Source of the DNA: Neoasaia chiangmaiensis
GTDB lineage: Bacteria > Pseudomonadota > Alphaproteobacteria > Acetobacterales > Acetobacteraceae
Length of the DNA: 64,000 nucleotides
Assembly: GCF_002005465.1 (NCBI RefSeq)
Contig: NZ_CP014691.1
Span: 1,798,001 to 1,862,000, forward strand
Reading direction: 5' to 3'
The translations under genes were made by a program, and so were the position numbers. Below are positions 1 to 7,994 of this stretch, piece after piece (position 1 is the first letter of the stretch; the number at the start of each line of letters is the position of its first letter). The notes under the pieces were generated by a model. The model saw only the letters and a list, made by a program, of their open reading frames with translations, searched no databases and had not been told where the DNA came from.

Positions 1-963
1 AAGAGCGCGGGGCAAGCCGCGTCGCAGTCGGGACGCGCCAATCCGGGAGCCGACGCAGGGCCAACGCAAAAGGCGCCGTCGCCGACCGTGAAAAACGGCA
101 AACCAGATAATAGTTCCACAAGACGCGAGGACGGACCCTGCGTCACCTGCGCAGCAGAGCGTCCTGAAACGACCGATGTTACGGCAGAAAAGCATGCAGA
201 GCTTATGCAGTGGGAAAAATTCCGGACGGGACTGGAAGCGGCATCAGCGGCGTATCAGCCTCCCGAAACGCGTATAGCGCCTGCAGGATATCGAAATGCG
301 AATGCGGAGGATTTGAACAGCCTTGGTTTACGGGAAGATATGCTGGAGCATCCCCTCAACAAAGGCAGGAAAACAGAGTTTCGCGCGGCCGTCTTCATCC
401 ATCGGGAAACGGGAGATGCGATTGTCGCTTTTAAGGGAACGACGTCCTGGACGAAATGGCCAACCCTTAGGAGTCCGCATATTTTGGGTCAGGATGTAGC
501 ACAAAATTTGAGGCAGGGTCTCGGCCGGGAAAGTTTTTACTACACTCAGGCTCAATTTATAGCTGGGCAAATTCAAAGATATGCAGCCGGTCGTAATGTT
601 GTTTTTGTCGGGCACTCTCTGGGTGGCGGCATGGCCTCCGCTGCCAGTCGGGCCACGGGGCTCCCGGCGATCACCTACAACGCGGCCGGACTTCATGCCA
701 GGACGGTGCCCTATATGCAGGGAAATCAGATCGACGCCGTCTCTCTGAAAGGGGATGCGCTGACCTGGCTGCAACGGCACCTGCCAATGCCAAAGGCGGC
801 GGCAGATAAGGTCTGGGAACTGGATCCGGGAACAAAAACGACCAGTCTGGCGGAAAAAATGCCCATATTGAAGAATGGCCTCTATCACATGGGCGGCTAC
901 ATCAAGAAGGCGATCGGCGAGAAAATAGAAAGTCTCGAATCCCTGCTGAATGGAGGAAATTGA
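1..963 (+). CDS. Lipase-like alpha/beta hydrolase, probable T6SS effector (5' end missing)
   Basis: The reading frame is open from base 1, so the gene probably begins outside the window; an internal GTG at 88 is the first start codon visible. A lipase nucleophile elbow GHSLGGG lies at about 610-630, preceded by AIVAFKGTTS, the usual upstream strand of class 3 or Mbeg1-like lipases. The N-terminal ~60 visible residues are hydrophilic linker with a CVTC motif. I infer a phospholipase or esterase acting on target-cell lipids. The next two genes are an ankyrin protein and a DUF1795/DcrB-like protein; that order is typical of a type VI effector with its immunity protein and loading chaperone. Any PAAR or Rhs domain would lie upstream of the window. 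The hydrolase fold is fairly sure; the secretion role is inference. Confidence 0.6.
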   Translation, partial: KSAGQAASQSGRANPGADAGPTQKAPSPTVKNGKPDNSSTRREDGPCVTCAAERPETTDVTAEKHAELMQWEKFRTGLEAASAAYQPPETRIAPAGYRNANAEDLNSLGLREDMLEHPLNKGRKTEFRAAVFIHRETGDAIVAFKGTTSWTKWPTLRSPHILGQDVAQNLRQGLGRESFYYTQAQFIAGQIQRYAAGRNVVFVGHSLGGGMASAASRATGLPAITYNAAGLHARTVPYMQGNQIDAVSLKGDALTWLQRHLPMPKAAADKVWELDPGTKTTSLAEKMPILKNGLYHMGGYIKKAIGEKIESLESLLNGGN

Positions 964-964
964 C

Positions 965-1378
965 GTGGGATGGTTTGGAAAGAAGAAGTCATATGATGGC
1001 GAACTGATAGACGCCATCATGGGGAGCGAAAGAAAGGAAGCTATGGATCTTGTTAAGTCTGGAGCAAGTCTTGAAGAAAAATACGACAGATACGCCGGTT
1101 CAACGCCTCTGCTCATGGCGTCAGCAACGGATCAATGGGATTTGGTTGAATTTTTTATCGAATATGGAGCAAATATTTGGGCGTACAGTAAATTTGGCAT
1201 GAATGTTGGTGACTATGCTGAAGGCAGTCGCGTTATACCTGACTGCCCCGAAGGTCAGGCTTTGCAGCGCGTCAGGGCAATCCTGCACCAGCGAGGCTTC
1301 CCTTCCCCGGCACCGCACCCAAAGGAGGTCGTACGCCTGGCCGCGGAAGGCAAATGGCCGCCTGCGGGGGCGCATTGA
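965..1378 (+). CDS. Small ankyrin-repeat protein, candidate immunity protein
   Basis: A protein of 137 residues with one to two ankyrin-like repeats (STPLLMASATDQWDLVEFFIEYGANI). It has no signal peptide or membrane segment. I chose the GTG at 965 because GGAGGAA sits 7 bases upstream, at the very end of the preceding gene; an in-frame ATG at 950 would overlap that gene and lacks such a site. The start lies 1 base after the stop of the lipase gene, so the two are translationally coupled. Ankyrin proteins often serve as cognate immunity proteins beside T6SS lipase effectors, and I infer that role from position only. It is lower in GC than the housekeeping genes of the window, as accessory cassettes often are. 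Confidence 0.65.
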   Translation: MGWFGKKKSYDGELIDAIMGSERKEAMDLVKSGASLEEKYDRYAGSTPLLMASATDQWDLVEFFIEYGANIWAYSKFGMNVGDYAEGSRVIPDCPEGQALQRVRAILHQRGFPSPAPHPKEVVRLAAEGKWPPAGAH

Positions 1379-1380
1379 AG

Positions 1381-1824
1381 ATGGAGGCCCCACGCAATCA
1401 TCTTTCGATCGCTCTTCCGGAAGGCTGGCGCGATGAGTCGACAATCCTCATCAAGGCACCGGTCATCGACATGAGGATGCCGTTCGCTCCCATCTTCGGC
1501 ACCCAGCGGGAGCCGCTCCCCGAGGACTTCGTCGGCATGGGATACGAGGGCCTCGAGCTCTATGCCCAGCATCATCTTCGGTATCTGAAGCGGGAGTATG
1601 AAAACGTCGTTGTCGAGGCCGATCCGGCCAATTCGCTGGATCGTTCGATGCGCGAGATGATCGTGCGGTGCGACCTCGAGGAAATGACCGTCACGCAGTG
1701 GATCACCCTTTCATACTGGAATGAGGCAACCGTTCTCATCACAACAGCTGCGGCCGGCTATCTGGATTTCCCCTCTCTGGAGCAGACATTTCGACGACTG
1801 CGTGAAACCTTGCGCATTTCATAA
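1381..1824 (+). CDS. DcrB/DUF1795-like protein, candidate Eag-type T6SS chaperone
   Basis: A protein of 147 residues. Near the start comes the DUF1795-type opening (LSIALPEGWRDES), and at the end the usual helix after a Phe/Leu-rich strand (FPSLEQTFRRLRETLRI). Proteins of this family (EagR/EagT) bind the N-terminal transmembrane region of T6SS effectors and deliver them to VgrG. It overlaps or abuts the ankyrin gene: ATG 1381 is 2 bases after that stop, while an alternative ATG at 1354 has GGAAGG just upstream and would add nine residues. The neighbourhood supports the chaperone role, but no VgrG, Hcp or baseplate gene is visible here. Family assignment is from pattern, not from a search. Confidence 0.55.
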   Translation: MEAPRNHLSIALPEGWRDESTILIKAPVIDMRMPFAPIFGTQREPLPEDFVGMGYEGLELYAQHHLRYLKREYENVVVEADPANSLDRSMREMIVRCDLEEMTVTQWITLSYWNEATVLITTAAAGYLDFPSLEQTFRRLRETLRIS

Positions 1825-1944
1825 GATGGGCCTTCGGAAAAGCCGGACTTGTGCCAATGACCCGCAAGAGCTGTGCGATGCGCGGGAAACGTGTCATTTC
1901 AGGGGCCGGCTGCCGTTGAGGACGAAGAAACGCCTTTCGTGTAA

Positions 1945-4899
1945 TCAGCCTTTTAGGATCACGTCCACTTGATCGGGTTGATATCGTTCTGCGAAAACGC
2001 CGTCCGCCGGGACGATCCGAGCGCGGCCATTACGTTTCGCCTGGTAAAGTGCCCGGTCCGCACGACGAATGATTGAGTTCCAGCTATCCCCCTCACCTGC
2101 GACCGCAACACCAGCACTGACGCTCAGTGTCAGGGTCAACCCTTCGATCGCAAACGGACTGGCTGTTGCAGTGTCGATGATGGCAGTGACCCGTCTGAAT
2201 CCGTCAGAACCACTCTGCGGCACGAGAAGCACATATTCCTCTCCCCCATAGCGTCCAATGGTTTCGTCGGGGGCGAGCTGATGGCGGAACCGCTCGCCCA
2301 AGGCGACCAGCGCGGCGTCACCGACCAGATGGCCATGCGTGTCGTTGAGCCGCTTGAAGTGATCAATGTCGATCAGGCTGACCGCCAGTCGTGGCACGAT
2401 CGTGCCAGTCAGCGCCTTGGTCAAGCTTTCCTGCACGGCCGCCCGGTTCAACAGCCCCGTCAGGCCGTCATGGGTAGCACGGTAAACAAGCTGCCGGGAT
2501 TGAGCTTCAAGGGCGGCATGGGCGTCCAACAAGTCGGCTGTCTGCGCCCTGACTGTAGCTTCGAGCCGGGCGCGCTGTTGCATGAGGTAGCGGGTCCGCA
2601 GCCGTAGCAGAAGCCATCCAGTCCCTATCAGCAGGACAACGTAACCGGCATAGGCCCAAGGCTGTCGCCACCATGGCAGTCTGATGGTGATCACAAGTGT
2701 GATCGGATCCGATGGCGCACGCGTGTCCGGATCGACCGTCTCGATCAGCAAGCGGTGTTGGCCCGAGGGAAGGGCCGGGTAGACAAGGTGATCGGTCGAG
2801 AGTGCCTGCCAGCGGGGGGCGATGCCTGCGATCTGATAACGAAAGAAGGTCCGCCCACCGCGCCTTCCGCCAAGGAGACCGATCCAGACATCAAGCCGAG
2901 GATGTGCATAGGGAAGCATCTCGCCGTGATAGGGAACACCATCGACCGTCACTTTCTGAATCGACGGATGGGGCGCATCCAGCTGCCACAGGATGTCAGG
3001 TTTCAGAATGTGCGACAGACCTTGGGCGGTACCGATCCAGATTGAACCGTCCGCATCTTCGTAAATGCTGTCCTGCGCCACGTCGTTACCGACAAGGCCG
3101 GATGTCACATCAGCGGAGACCCATTGCCCATCATGCAGGATCGCAACCCCGCTCGACGTTCCAACCCAGACGTTGTTGCGCCGGTCCACCATGACAGCGG
3201 CGATCGTGCGATCCGGGAGGCGATCCGGATCGATTTTGGTGACGCGGGGCTGAGGTGTGGTGGTATCGACCCGAAAGAGACCATCCAGAGTGCCGACCCA
3301 GACCGGTCCGCCGGGCCGATGCGCCAGGGTCTCCGTGTTAACCTTCGGCTCCCCCCATTGCCGGACGAACGGGCGCATGTCCTCGCCGGGCCGTTTGCGC
3401 CAGAGCATTCCGCTCCCGGTCAGCCAGATCGTGCCGTCCGGATCGATGACCAGATCAGTCAATGAGGTGTCATGCGCGCTGCTTAGAACGGGCATCGGCC
3501 GGGTGCGGCCGTCGTCTTCCAGACGATATAGGCCGTTCCCGGTTGCAACCCATGCCGTGCCATCCGGCGCGGTGTGGACCGTTGAAATATCCGGGAATGG
3601 ATATTCGGTCTTCGCACCCGTGCGCGTATCGAGCCGGACCAGAGTACTGGCGTTCACCGACATCCAGAGGATACCTGGCCGTCCTACAGCCAGAGACTGT
3701 ATACTCCGGTTCTCGAAACTGGGACGAGGCGGTTTGCCGGGCGAAAGAAGATCGAGCCCGCCATCCGTGGCAATCCACAGGCGACCATCTTGCGCACGGA
3801 TAATTCCCCAGACGACACCGTTGGACAAACCACCCAGCCGGGTCAGGTTATCTATAGCGCCCCAGCCCACATACTGGCGGACCCCCTCACCCAAAAGGCC
3901 GAGCCAGATAGAACCGGCCTGGTCGATGGCCATGGGCAAGAGCTGATTGAAACCATCAGTGAGCGTGATCGCATGCCAGACGCCATCATGCCGCACCGCG
4001 ACGCCATGAACGGCCTGCGTTATCAGATCGCCGTTTGCAGCCCTATCGATCCGTAAGAAGCGAGAGAGGCCATCGAGAGCCGGCACGTTGTCCGGAATCA
4101 TCTCAAGACGGACAGACGCCTGCTGCGGATCAAGGATGGCGGCGATATTGCCGGTTCGGACGATCACACTTCGCCCGCTTGTGGCGAGGAAACCACCCCA
4201 GCGTCGCGTCGGTAGCCCTTCCTGCGCCGCCCAGCAGTGGTCACGCGTCGCACCAAAGACACAGATGCGTCCATCGTGGTCGCTCACCCAAAGATCAGGG
4301 CCATTGCCATAAACGTCCAATGGGGTGCGCAAGGAACGATTGGCGCGTGTTATTTGAGGCGGAGGGACGATGAATTTTGGTTCAGCAGGAACATCAAGCG
4401 ACAGATACAGAAGATCATGCCCGGTCGAGACCGCCACGCCATTCCCAAAGGCACTTAAAGCCGAGGTCTGCACATAGCGACCGTTAACCGGAAGGGCGAT
4501 TGTCCTGAAATGGAGGCGCACCAAAGAAAATGGAGAGGGATCTTGCGCGACCAGCAGTCGGTTTTCCTGCGAAGCAATGATGGTTCGAGCGTCTGGCCCA
4601 AGTGTGATGTCGTTCACGGCCGTACTATCAGGCAAGCCCTGCTCGGCTCCGAGCGGCAGAAAGCTGTGACCGTCAAAGACGAACGACGCTCCCTGGGTGG
4701 TCGCAATGATCGCGCCGGACCTCGTTTCGATCAGATGATCCGGGTCGAGGTTCGTCAGGCCAGATGTCTGATTGAACAGACGCGATGATAAAGACTGAGC
4801 ATAGGACGTAGAAATAATCGCCAGATAGAAACAGGCAATGAGGATACCGTATGTTGTTACACGATTCACAACCTGCTGTTCCTGTAATCGCCCGAACAA
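1945..4899 (-). CDS. Beta-propeller sensor diguanylate cyclase (GGDEF)
   Basis: This 984-residue membrane sensor should make cyclic-di-GMP. In order it has an N-terminal signal or anchor segment (ILIACFYLAIIST), about 600 residues of Reg_prop-type repeats (recurring W.G...GL) forming two periplasmic propellers, a Y_Y_Y-like immunoglobulin domain, a transmembrane helix (YAGYVVLLIGTGWLLL), a short coiled coil and a C-terminal GGDEF domain. The active-site loop is GGEEY at residue 885, so the cyclase should be active. The usual RxxD inhibitory site just upstream is absent (APDE in its place). The first codon of this frame is TTG 4899; GTG 4869 gives a more normal signal peptide with AGG upstream and may be the true start. 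The ligand is unknown. Confidence 0.88.
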   Translation of the reverse strand: MFGRLQEQQVVNRVTTYGILIACFYLAIISTSYAQSLSSRLFNQTSGLTNLDPDHLIETRSGAIIATTQGASFVFDGHSFLPLGAEQGLPDSTAVNDITLGPDARTIIASQENRLLVAQDPSPFSLVRLHFRTIALPVNGRYVQTSALSAFGNGVAVSTGHDLLYLSLDVPAEPKFIVPPPQITRANRSLRTPLDVYGNGPDLWVSDHDGRICVFGATRDHCWAAQEGLPTRRWGGFLATSGRSVIVRTGNIAAILDPQQASVRLEMIPDNVPALDGLSRFLRIDRAANGDLITQAVHGVAVRHDGVWHAITLTDGFNQLLPMAIDQAGSIWLGLLGEGVRQYVGWGAIDNLTRLGGLSNGVVWGIIRAQDGRLWIATDGGLDLLSPGKPPRPSFENRSIQSLAVGRPGILWMSVNASTLVRLDTRTGAKTEYPFPDISTVHTAPDGTAWVATGNGLYRLEDDGRTRPMPVLSSAHDTSLTDLVIDPDGTIWLTGSGMLWRKRPGEDMRPFVRQWGEPKVNTETLAHRPGGPVWVGTLDGLFRVDTTTPQPRVTKIDPDRLPDRTIAAVMVDRRNNVWVGTSSGVAILHDGQWVSADVTSGLVGNDVAQDSIYEDADGSIWIGTAQGLSHILKPDILWQLDAPHPSIQKVTVDGVPYHGEMLPYAHPRLDVWIGLLGGRRGGRTFFRYQIAGIAPRWQALSTDHLVYPALPSGQHRLLIETVDPDTRAPSDPITLVITIRLPWWRQPWAYAGYVVLLIGTGWLLLRLRTRYLMQQRARLEATVRAQTADLLDAHAALEAQSRQLVYRATHDGLTGLLNRAAVQESLTKALTGTIVPRLAVSLIDIDHFKRLNDTHGHLVGDAALVALGERFRHQLAPDETIGRYGGEEYVLLVPQSGSDGFRRVTAIIDTATASPFAIEGLTLTLSVSAGVAVAGEGDSWNSIIRRADRALYQAKRNGRARIVPADGVFAERYQPDQVDVILKG

Positions 4900-4974
4900 T
4901 TTCTAGGAGATCGTTTACAGCATGTGAGTGATTGAGGTAAGAAAAAACGAATGCATCGTCCTGATGCTTTATAC

Positions 4975-5012
4975 TCCGAAAAAAGCCCCAAACTCTCGCG
5001 AGTTCAGGGCTT
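4975..5012 (-). terminator. Rho-independent terminator after the 53-residue peptide gene
   Basis: Read on the minus strand, AAGCCC-TGA-ACTC is followed by the complementary arm and a run of T (AAAAAA on + at 4979-4984). The stem pairs AAGCCC with GGGCTT and ACTC with GAGT around a CG loop. It starts 11 bases after the stop of the small gene, which supports that gene as a real transcription unit. Confidence 0.75.
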
Positions 5013-5023
5013 CACACAAGTTA

Positions 5024-5185
5024 TCAGCGCGGTCCCGCAGGGTGCAGAATGAATGTATGCACCCCGCTCGACGTGCTCGACACAACAGGCGCGTTGGGTG
5101 CGGCAGCGGACGCAGTATGGGCGACAGCAGCGCCCGCGAGCATGACGACGGCTGCAAGACTCTTGGCATTCAAGTAACGCATCAT
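5024..5185 (-). CDS. 53-residue secreted peptide of unknown function
   Basis: A short reading frame starting ATG at 5185 (second ATG at 5182), with GGAG five bases upstream. The product opens with MMRYLNAKSLAAVVMLAGAA, a clear signal peptide, and a cleavage site is likely after SAA or AHTASA. The mature part is only about 25 residues (APNAPVVSSTSSGVHTFILH and four more) with no cysteine. A strong terminator lies directly downstream and an AT-rich region upstream could hold the promoter, so the gene is well framed by signals despite its size. I do not recognise a family. A role in the envelope is all that can be said. Confidence 0.6.
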   Translation of the reverse strand: MMRYLNAKSLAAVVMLAGAAVAHTASAAAPNAPVVSSTSSGVHTFILHPAGPR

Positions 5186-5544
5186 GGTACTCCGTTTTCA
5201 GTAGGGGATGGTCCTTCTGACAGGACACTGCTCAAATAAAATGAAAAGAGATTAGAATCGAGTTAAAACGTGCTTTTTAGTTTCAAATCAGACATGCAAT
5301 ATAAGTATCTACCAAATAATATTAGTACTGTTAAGGTTAAAGATTTTATTTTTAATAAATCTACGCCTTTTGCAGTGAAAATCCCCTGAACATTTATGGC
5401 GTCTATCCTGTCTGCATCCAGAACTGCATTTACATTCGCCTGCGCGTATTGAACCTATGGGTGCCATCAAACCCCGGGACCAAACATCTAAAGCGCTGAA
5501 GCCTGCCTGCGTCTGCCACTCCCATCTGGACTACGGCAGCCCTT
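5186..5544. other. AT-rich intergenic stretch, no gene seen
   Basis: About 5240-5400 is clearly richer in A and T than the surroundings, with runs such as TTTTATTTTTAATAAA. It probably contains the promoter of the small secreted peptide on the minus strand. I see no coding frame with a ribosome site and no RNA family I can name. Confidence 0.5.
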
Positions 5545-5820
5545 TCAGCCTGTCGCCGCACATCCACGCATGCGACCCGTTGGGCGACCATATCGCGGCT
5601 GTGACACGATCACCCGGATATAAGCCCTCGCGTGATCCGAAACAGACACCCTCGCCTGCTCCCAAGCGCGCAGTATCCCTAATGCGACGCAGAAGCGCAC
5701 GGCGAACTCTTGTTGTGACAGGACCAGGTTCGAGCGTCATGCAGACAAGCCGTGCGCTCTGTTGACGCCACTGGCAGACTTGCCGAAACCGATCGTGTCA
5801 ATGCCTTGATGTGGACTCAT
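5545..5820 (-). pseudogene. Decayed HigA/NadS-like HTH antitoxin
   Basis: On the minus strand a frame with a stop at 5545 reads LVLSQQEFAVRFCVALGILR and then AWEQARVSVSDHARAYIRVI. That is the pattern of the HTH in HigA-type antitoxins (..LSQ.EFA.RFG..LGTLR.WEQGR..P...ARAYL.VI). The frame is cut by an in-frame TGA at 5737-5739, with a possible original ATG at 5820 before it, and the normal Gly in the helix-turn is replaced (FCVALG). No toxin gene is recognisable next to it. I read it as a relic of a toxin-antitoxin pair. Confidence 0.5.
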
Positions 5821-6029
5821 TGTGGCACGCTGCTGGCGCCTATCATACACCCAGCCTGCCCGGAGATGCAGAGGAAGCTAGGTCATGCCACCCGGATGTG
5901 ACATTCAGATTTTCACGGAAACATCGTGACTGCCGAAAGAACGGCGCTGACGGTGATGGGAACGCGGCGCAACAGCCTGATGAATGAGGCGAGGCGCAGG
6001 CGCCGTTTCGTCACTGACGATGTCGATAT

Positions 6030-6737
6030 TCAGACTGGCACGCGCGCTGCTGCCAGAATGGGGCCGCCCTGCGACGCTTCCACGAGAATAGCCGAACGAA
6101 GGTCCGGATTGCGCGCATCTGGCATCCGATAGCTGTGCGATCCGCCGCTAAAAGTGCCGAGCACGGTGACCTGCCGCACGAGGTTGCGATGCGGGAGAAC
6201 CCGCCCACCGTTCTCGCCGCGCAGGATCGGTACTCTGATAATCTTGGGATCGAAACGCACCAGCACGACAAGCGCCGTTCCGGCATGGCCGGAAATCGTC
6301 ACGTCGAGACCCGAGACGACGATCCGGGGCCCACCCTCGCCACGATCGGCCTGAACGATCGTGCGTTCAAGTTCTGGCCGGTCCGCCCCGACTGTATCCG
6401 CGCGGCCGTTGACGACGATCTCCGGCGTGAACACCTCGCGCCGATGGAACGCGTGAGCATAATCCCACTGGCGCGCCGTGAAAGCCGGTGCGCTGAACGT
6501 ATCTTTCCAGCCGAGATCGTCCCAATAGGTTACTTCCCACGACAGGGTCAGCAGATCGGGGCGATCGGACAATGCCAGAAGATTGGCATTCGCAGGCGGG
6601 CAGGACGAACAACCCTGGCTTTGGAACAGCTCCACCACGGTCGGGTGGTCCGGGTCCGCAGCCATGGCCGGTACCGATGTGCCGACAAGCGCCAACATGC
6701 CGCCCAGTGCGGTGGATATGACGCTTTTGCGCTTCAT
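6030..6737 (-). CDS. DUF1223 exported thioredoxin-like protein
   Basis: A protein of 235 residues with an N-terminal signal peptide (ALGGMLALVGTSVPAMAA) and then the DUF1223 hallmark VVELFQSQGCSSCPPAN, with a CSSC pair at residues 43 and 46. The family has a thioredoxin-like fold and its function is not known. The gene starts 38 bases after the stop of the Met-rich repeat gene on the same strand, with no promoter motif of its own visible, so it is likely co-transcribed from the sigma-F-type promoter at 7203-7228. That would place it in the periplasmic oxidant response, perhaps in disulfide or thiol handling. The role is inference from context. Confidence 0.8.
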   Translation of the reverse strand: MKRKSVISTALGGMLALVGTSVPAMAADPDHPTVVELFQSQGCSSCPPANANLLALSDRPDLLTLSWEVTYWDDLGWKDTFSAPAFTARQWDYAHAFHRREVFTPEIVVNGRADTVGADRPELERTIVQADRGEGGPRIVVSGLDVTISGHAGTALVVLVRFDPKIIRVPILRGENGGRVLPHRNLVRQVTVLGTFSGGSHSYRMPDARNPDLRSAILVEASQGGPILAAARVPV

Positions 6738-6775
6738 GAATACGCCTGCCAGCCGGATAATGCGCGAAGCCCGGC

Positions 6776-7141
6776 TTAGTTCGGCTTCGCCATGCTGTCC
6801 TGCGGCGCGGCCATCGCGTTGTCATGGCTCATGCTGTCGTGGCTCATGCTGTCGTGGGACATCGCGTCCTTCTTCATGCCGTGATGCCCCATGCCACCAT
6901 GCTTCTTCATGCCGCCATGAGACATGCCGTTATGCGACATCGCATTTGGAGCCATCGCATTCGGGGCCATCGCATCGTGCGCCATGCCGTTCTTCGACAT
7001 GCTGTCATGCGCCATCGCGTTCGGCGCCATCTGGTTCGGGGCCATGGCATCGTGCGACATGGTGTCCTGTGCGTGGGCAACGCCACCCAGAGCGACGGCG
7101 GACGAGAAAGCGGCGGCAATGGCGATATTGCGAATAGACAT
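6776..7141 (-). CDS. Periplasmic Met/His-rich pentapeptide-repeat protein (MXKDX / MrpX type)
   Basis: A protein of 121 residues. A signal peptide (IAIAAAFSSAVALGGVAHA) is followed by a low-complexity chain in which Met recurs about every five residues (MSHDA, MAPNQ, MAHDS, MKKHG, MSHDS), giving 18 Met in the last 97 residues with many His. ATG 7141 is chosen because AGGAAA precedes it and the signal peptide begins there. This matches the MXKDX-repeat family and the methionine-rich peptide MrpX, which in Azospira scavenges hypochlorite and is re-reduced by a YedY-type reductase. Here a YedY-like gene lies directly upstream and a sigma-F-type promoter precedes this gene. Metal binding by the His residues is an alternative role. 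Confidence 0.8.
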   Translation of the reverse strand: MSIRNIAIAAAFSSAVALGGVAHAQDTMSHDAMAPNQMAPNAMAHDSMSKNGMAHDAMAPNAMAPNAMSHNGMSHGGMKKHGGMGHHGMKKDAMSHDSMSHDSMSHDNAMAAPQDSMAKPN

Positions 7142-7202
7142 GGTAATTTCCTGATCTGTCGATGATGTGGAGGCGGAAACATTCCGCCTCTCTGTTCTAT
7201 TC

Positions 7203-7228
7203 TTCGGTGAGGCCCGTCGTCGGGTTAC
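7203..7228 (-). promoter_or_regulatory. SigF-type promoter for the Met-rich repeat gene
   Basis: On the minus strand GTAACC (7228-7223) and CGAA (7206-7203) are separated by exactly 16 bases. This is the motif known for Caulobacter sigma-F promoters. It lies 17 bases below the stop of msrP and about 60 bases above ATG 7141. Confidence 0.75.
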
Positions 7229-7244
7229 AGGGGCGCGTCTTTTT

Positions 7245-7994
7245 TTATGACCCGCCAAACCAGTCGTAACCCTGATCTTCCCAATAGCCGCCCGGAAAGC
7301 GATTGGTGACCTCGATGGACGCGAGATATTTCGGATTCTTGTAGCCGAGCTTCGTTGGAATCCGGACCTTCATCGGCGCGCCATAGGCAGGCGGAAGGGC
7401 ACCGTCTCCATAATCCAGCGCCAGTATGGTCTGCGGATGCAGCGCGGTCGCCATGTCGATGCTCGTCGAATAATCGTCGAAGCAGCGAAAATTGACATAT
7501 TTCGCACGCAGATCCGCGCCGACCCTTTGCAGGAACATCGAAAGCGGCACACCGGACCAGTCGCCGATCGCACTCCATCCCTCGACGCAGATATGGCGTG
7601 TAATTTGCCGTTTCTGCGGCAGCGCGCGGAACTGCGCGAGCGACCACGGGCGTCTGTCCGACACCAGACCGTCAACCTCCAGGCGCCACCCAGCGGGATC
7701 GACAGTGCGAACCTCGCTCTCGTCGTAATAGGCGTTGAACGGAAAAGGATGCGTGATCCTGGATGCGTCGAATTCCCGCGCGAGCCGCTGGCGGCTGAAC
7801 AGCATGGCCTGCATCCGGTCGGTGAAACGCGACATCGCGCTGAGCGCACGCTCCACGGATGGCTCGTCGTCCAGCGCACAGCCGGACAGCATCGACAGCC
7901 CACCGAGCGACAGGGCGCCTTTGAGCATCAGACGGCGCTCGATCCGGCGCAGTTCGGGGGCGATCGCCGAGCGATCGAGGCGGTTGTGACTCAT
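7245..7994 (-). CDS. msrP: YedY/MsrP-like molybdopterin methionine sulfoxide reductase
   Basis: A protein of 249 residues of the sulfite-oxidase fold. A twin-arginine leader (ERRLMLKGALSLGGLSML) ends in SGC, so it may also be a lipoprotein. The molybdenum-binding cysteine is Cys136 in RHICVEGWS, and the later KYVNFRCFDD and YGAPMKVRIPTKLGYKNPK are family signatures. It reduces methionine sulfoxide in periplasmic proteins with electrons from a membrane cytochrome. ATG 7994 overlaps the stop of the cytochrome b gene (ATGA), which fixes the start and shows translational coupling. A longer in-frame extension upstream only runs through the cytochrome gene. It resembles the YedY1 branch paired with a b-type cytochrome rather than classic MsrPQ, judged from the partner. 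Confidence 0.88.
   Translation of the reverse strand: MSHNRLDRSAIAPELRRIERRLMLKGALSLGGLSMLSGCALDDEPSVERALSAMSRFTDRMQAMLFSRQRLAREFDASRITHPFPFNAYYDESEVRTVDPAGWRLEVDGLVSDRRPWSLAQFRALPQKRQITRHICVEGWSAIGDWSGVPLSMFLQRVGADLRAKYVNFRCFDDYSTSIDMATALHPQTILALDYGDGALPPAYGAPMKVRIPTKLGYKNPKYLASIEVTNRFPGGYWEDQGYDWFGGS

Noticed and set aside
5457-5765. 102-residue + strand frame
   Set aside because: No ribosome site or domain; the opposite strand shows the antitoxin relic.
6776-7141. Short regular repeats resembling a CRISPR or tandem DNA repeat array
   Set aside because: The repeats are codons for Met-rich pentapeptides in a frame with signal peptide; unit lengths are 15 bases without spacers.
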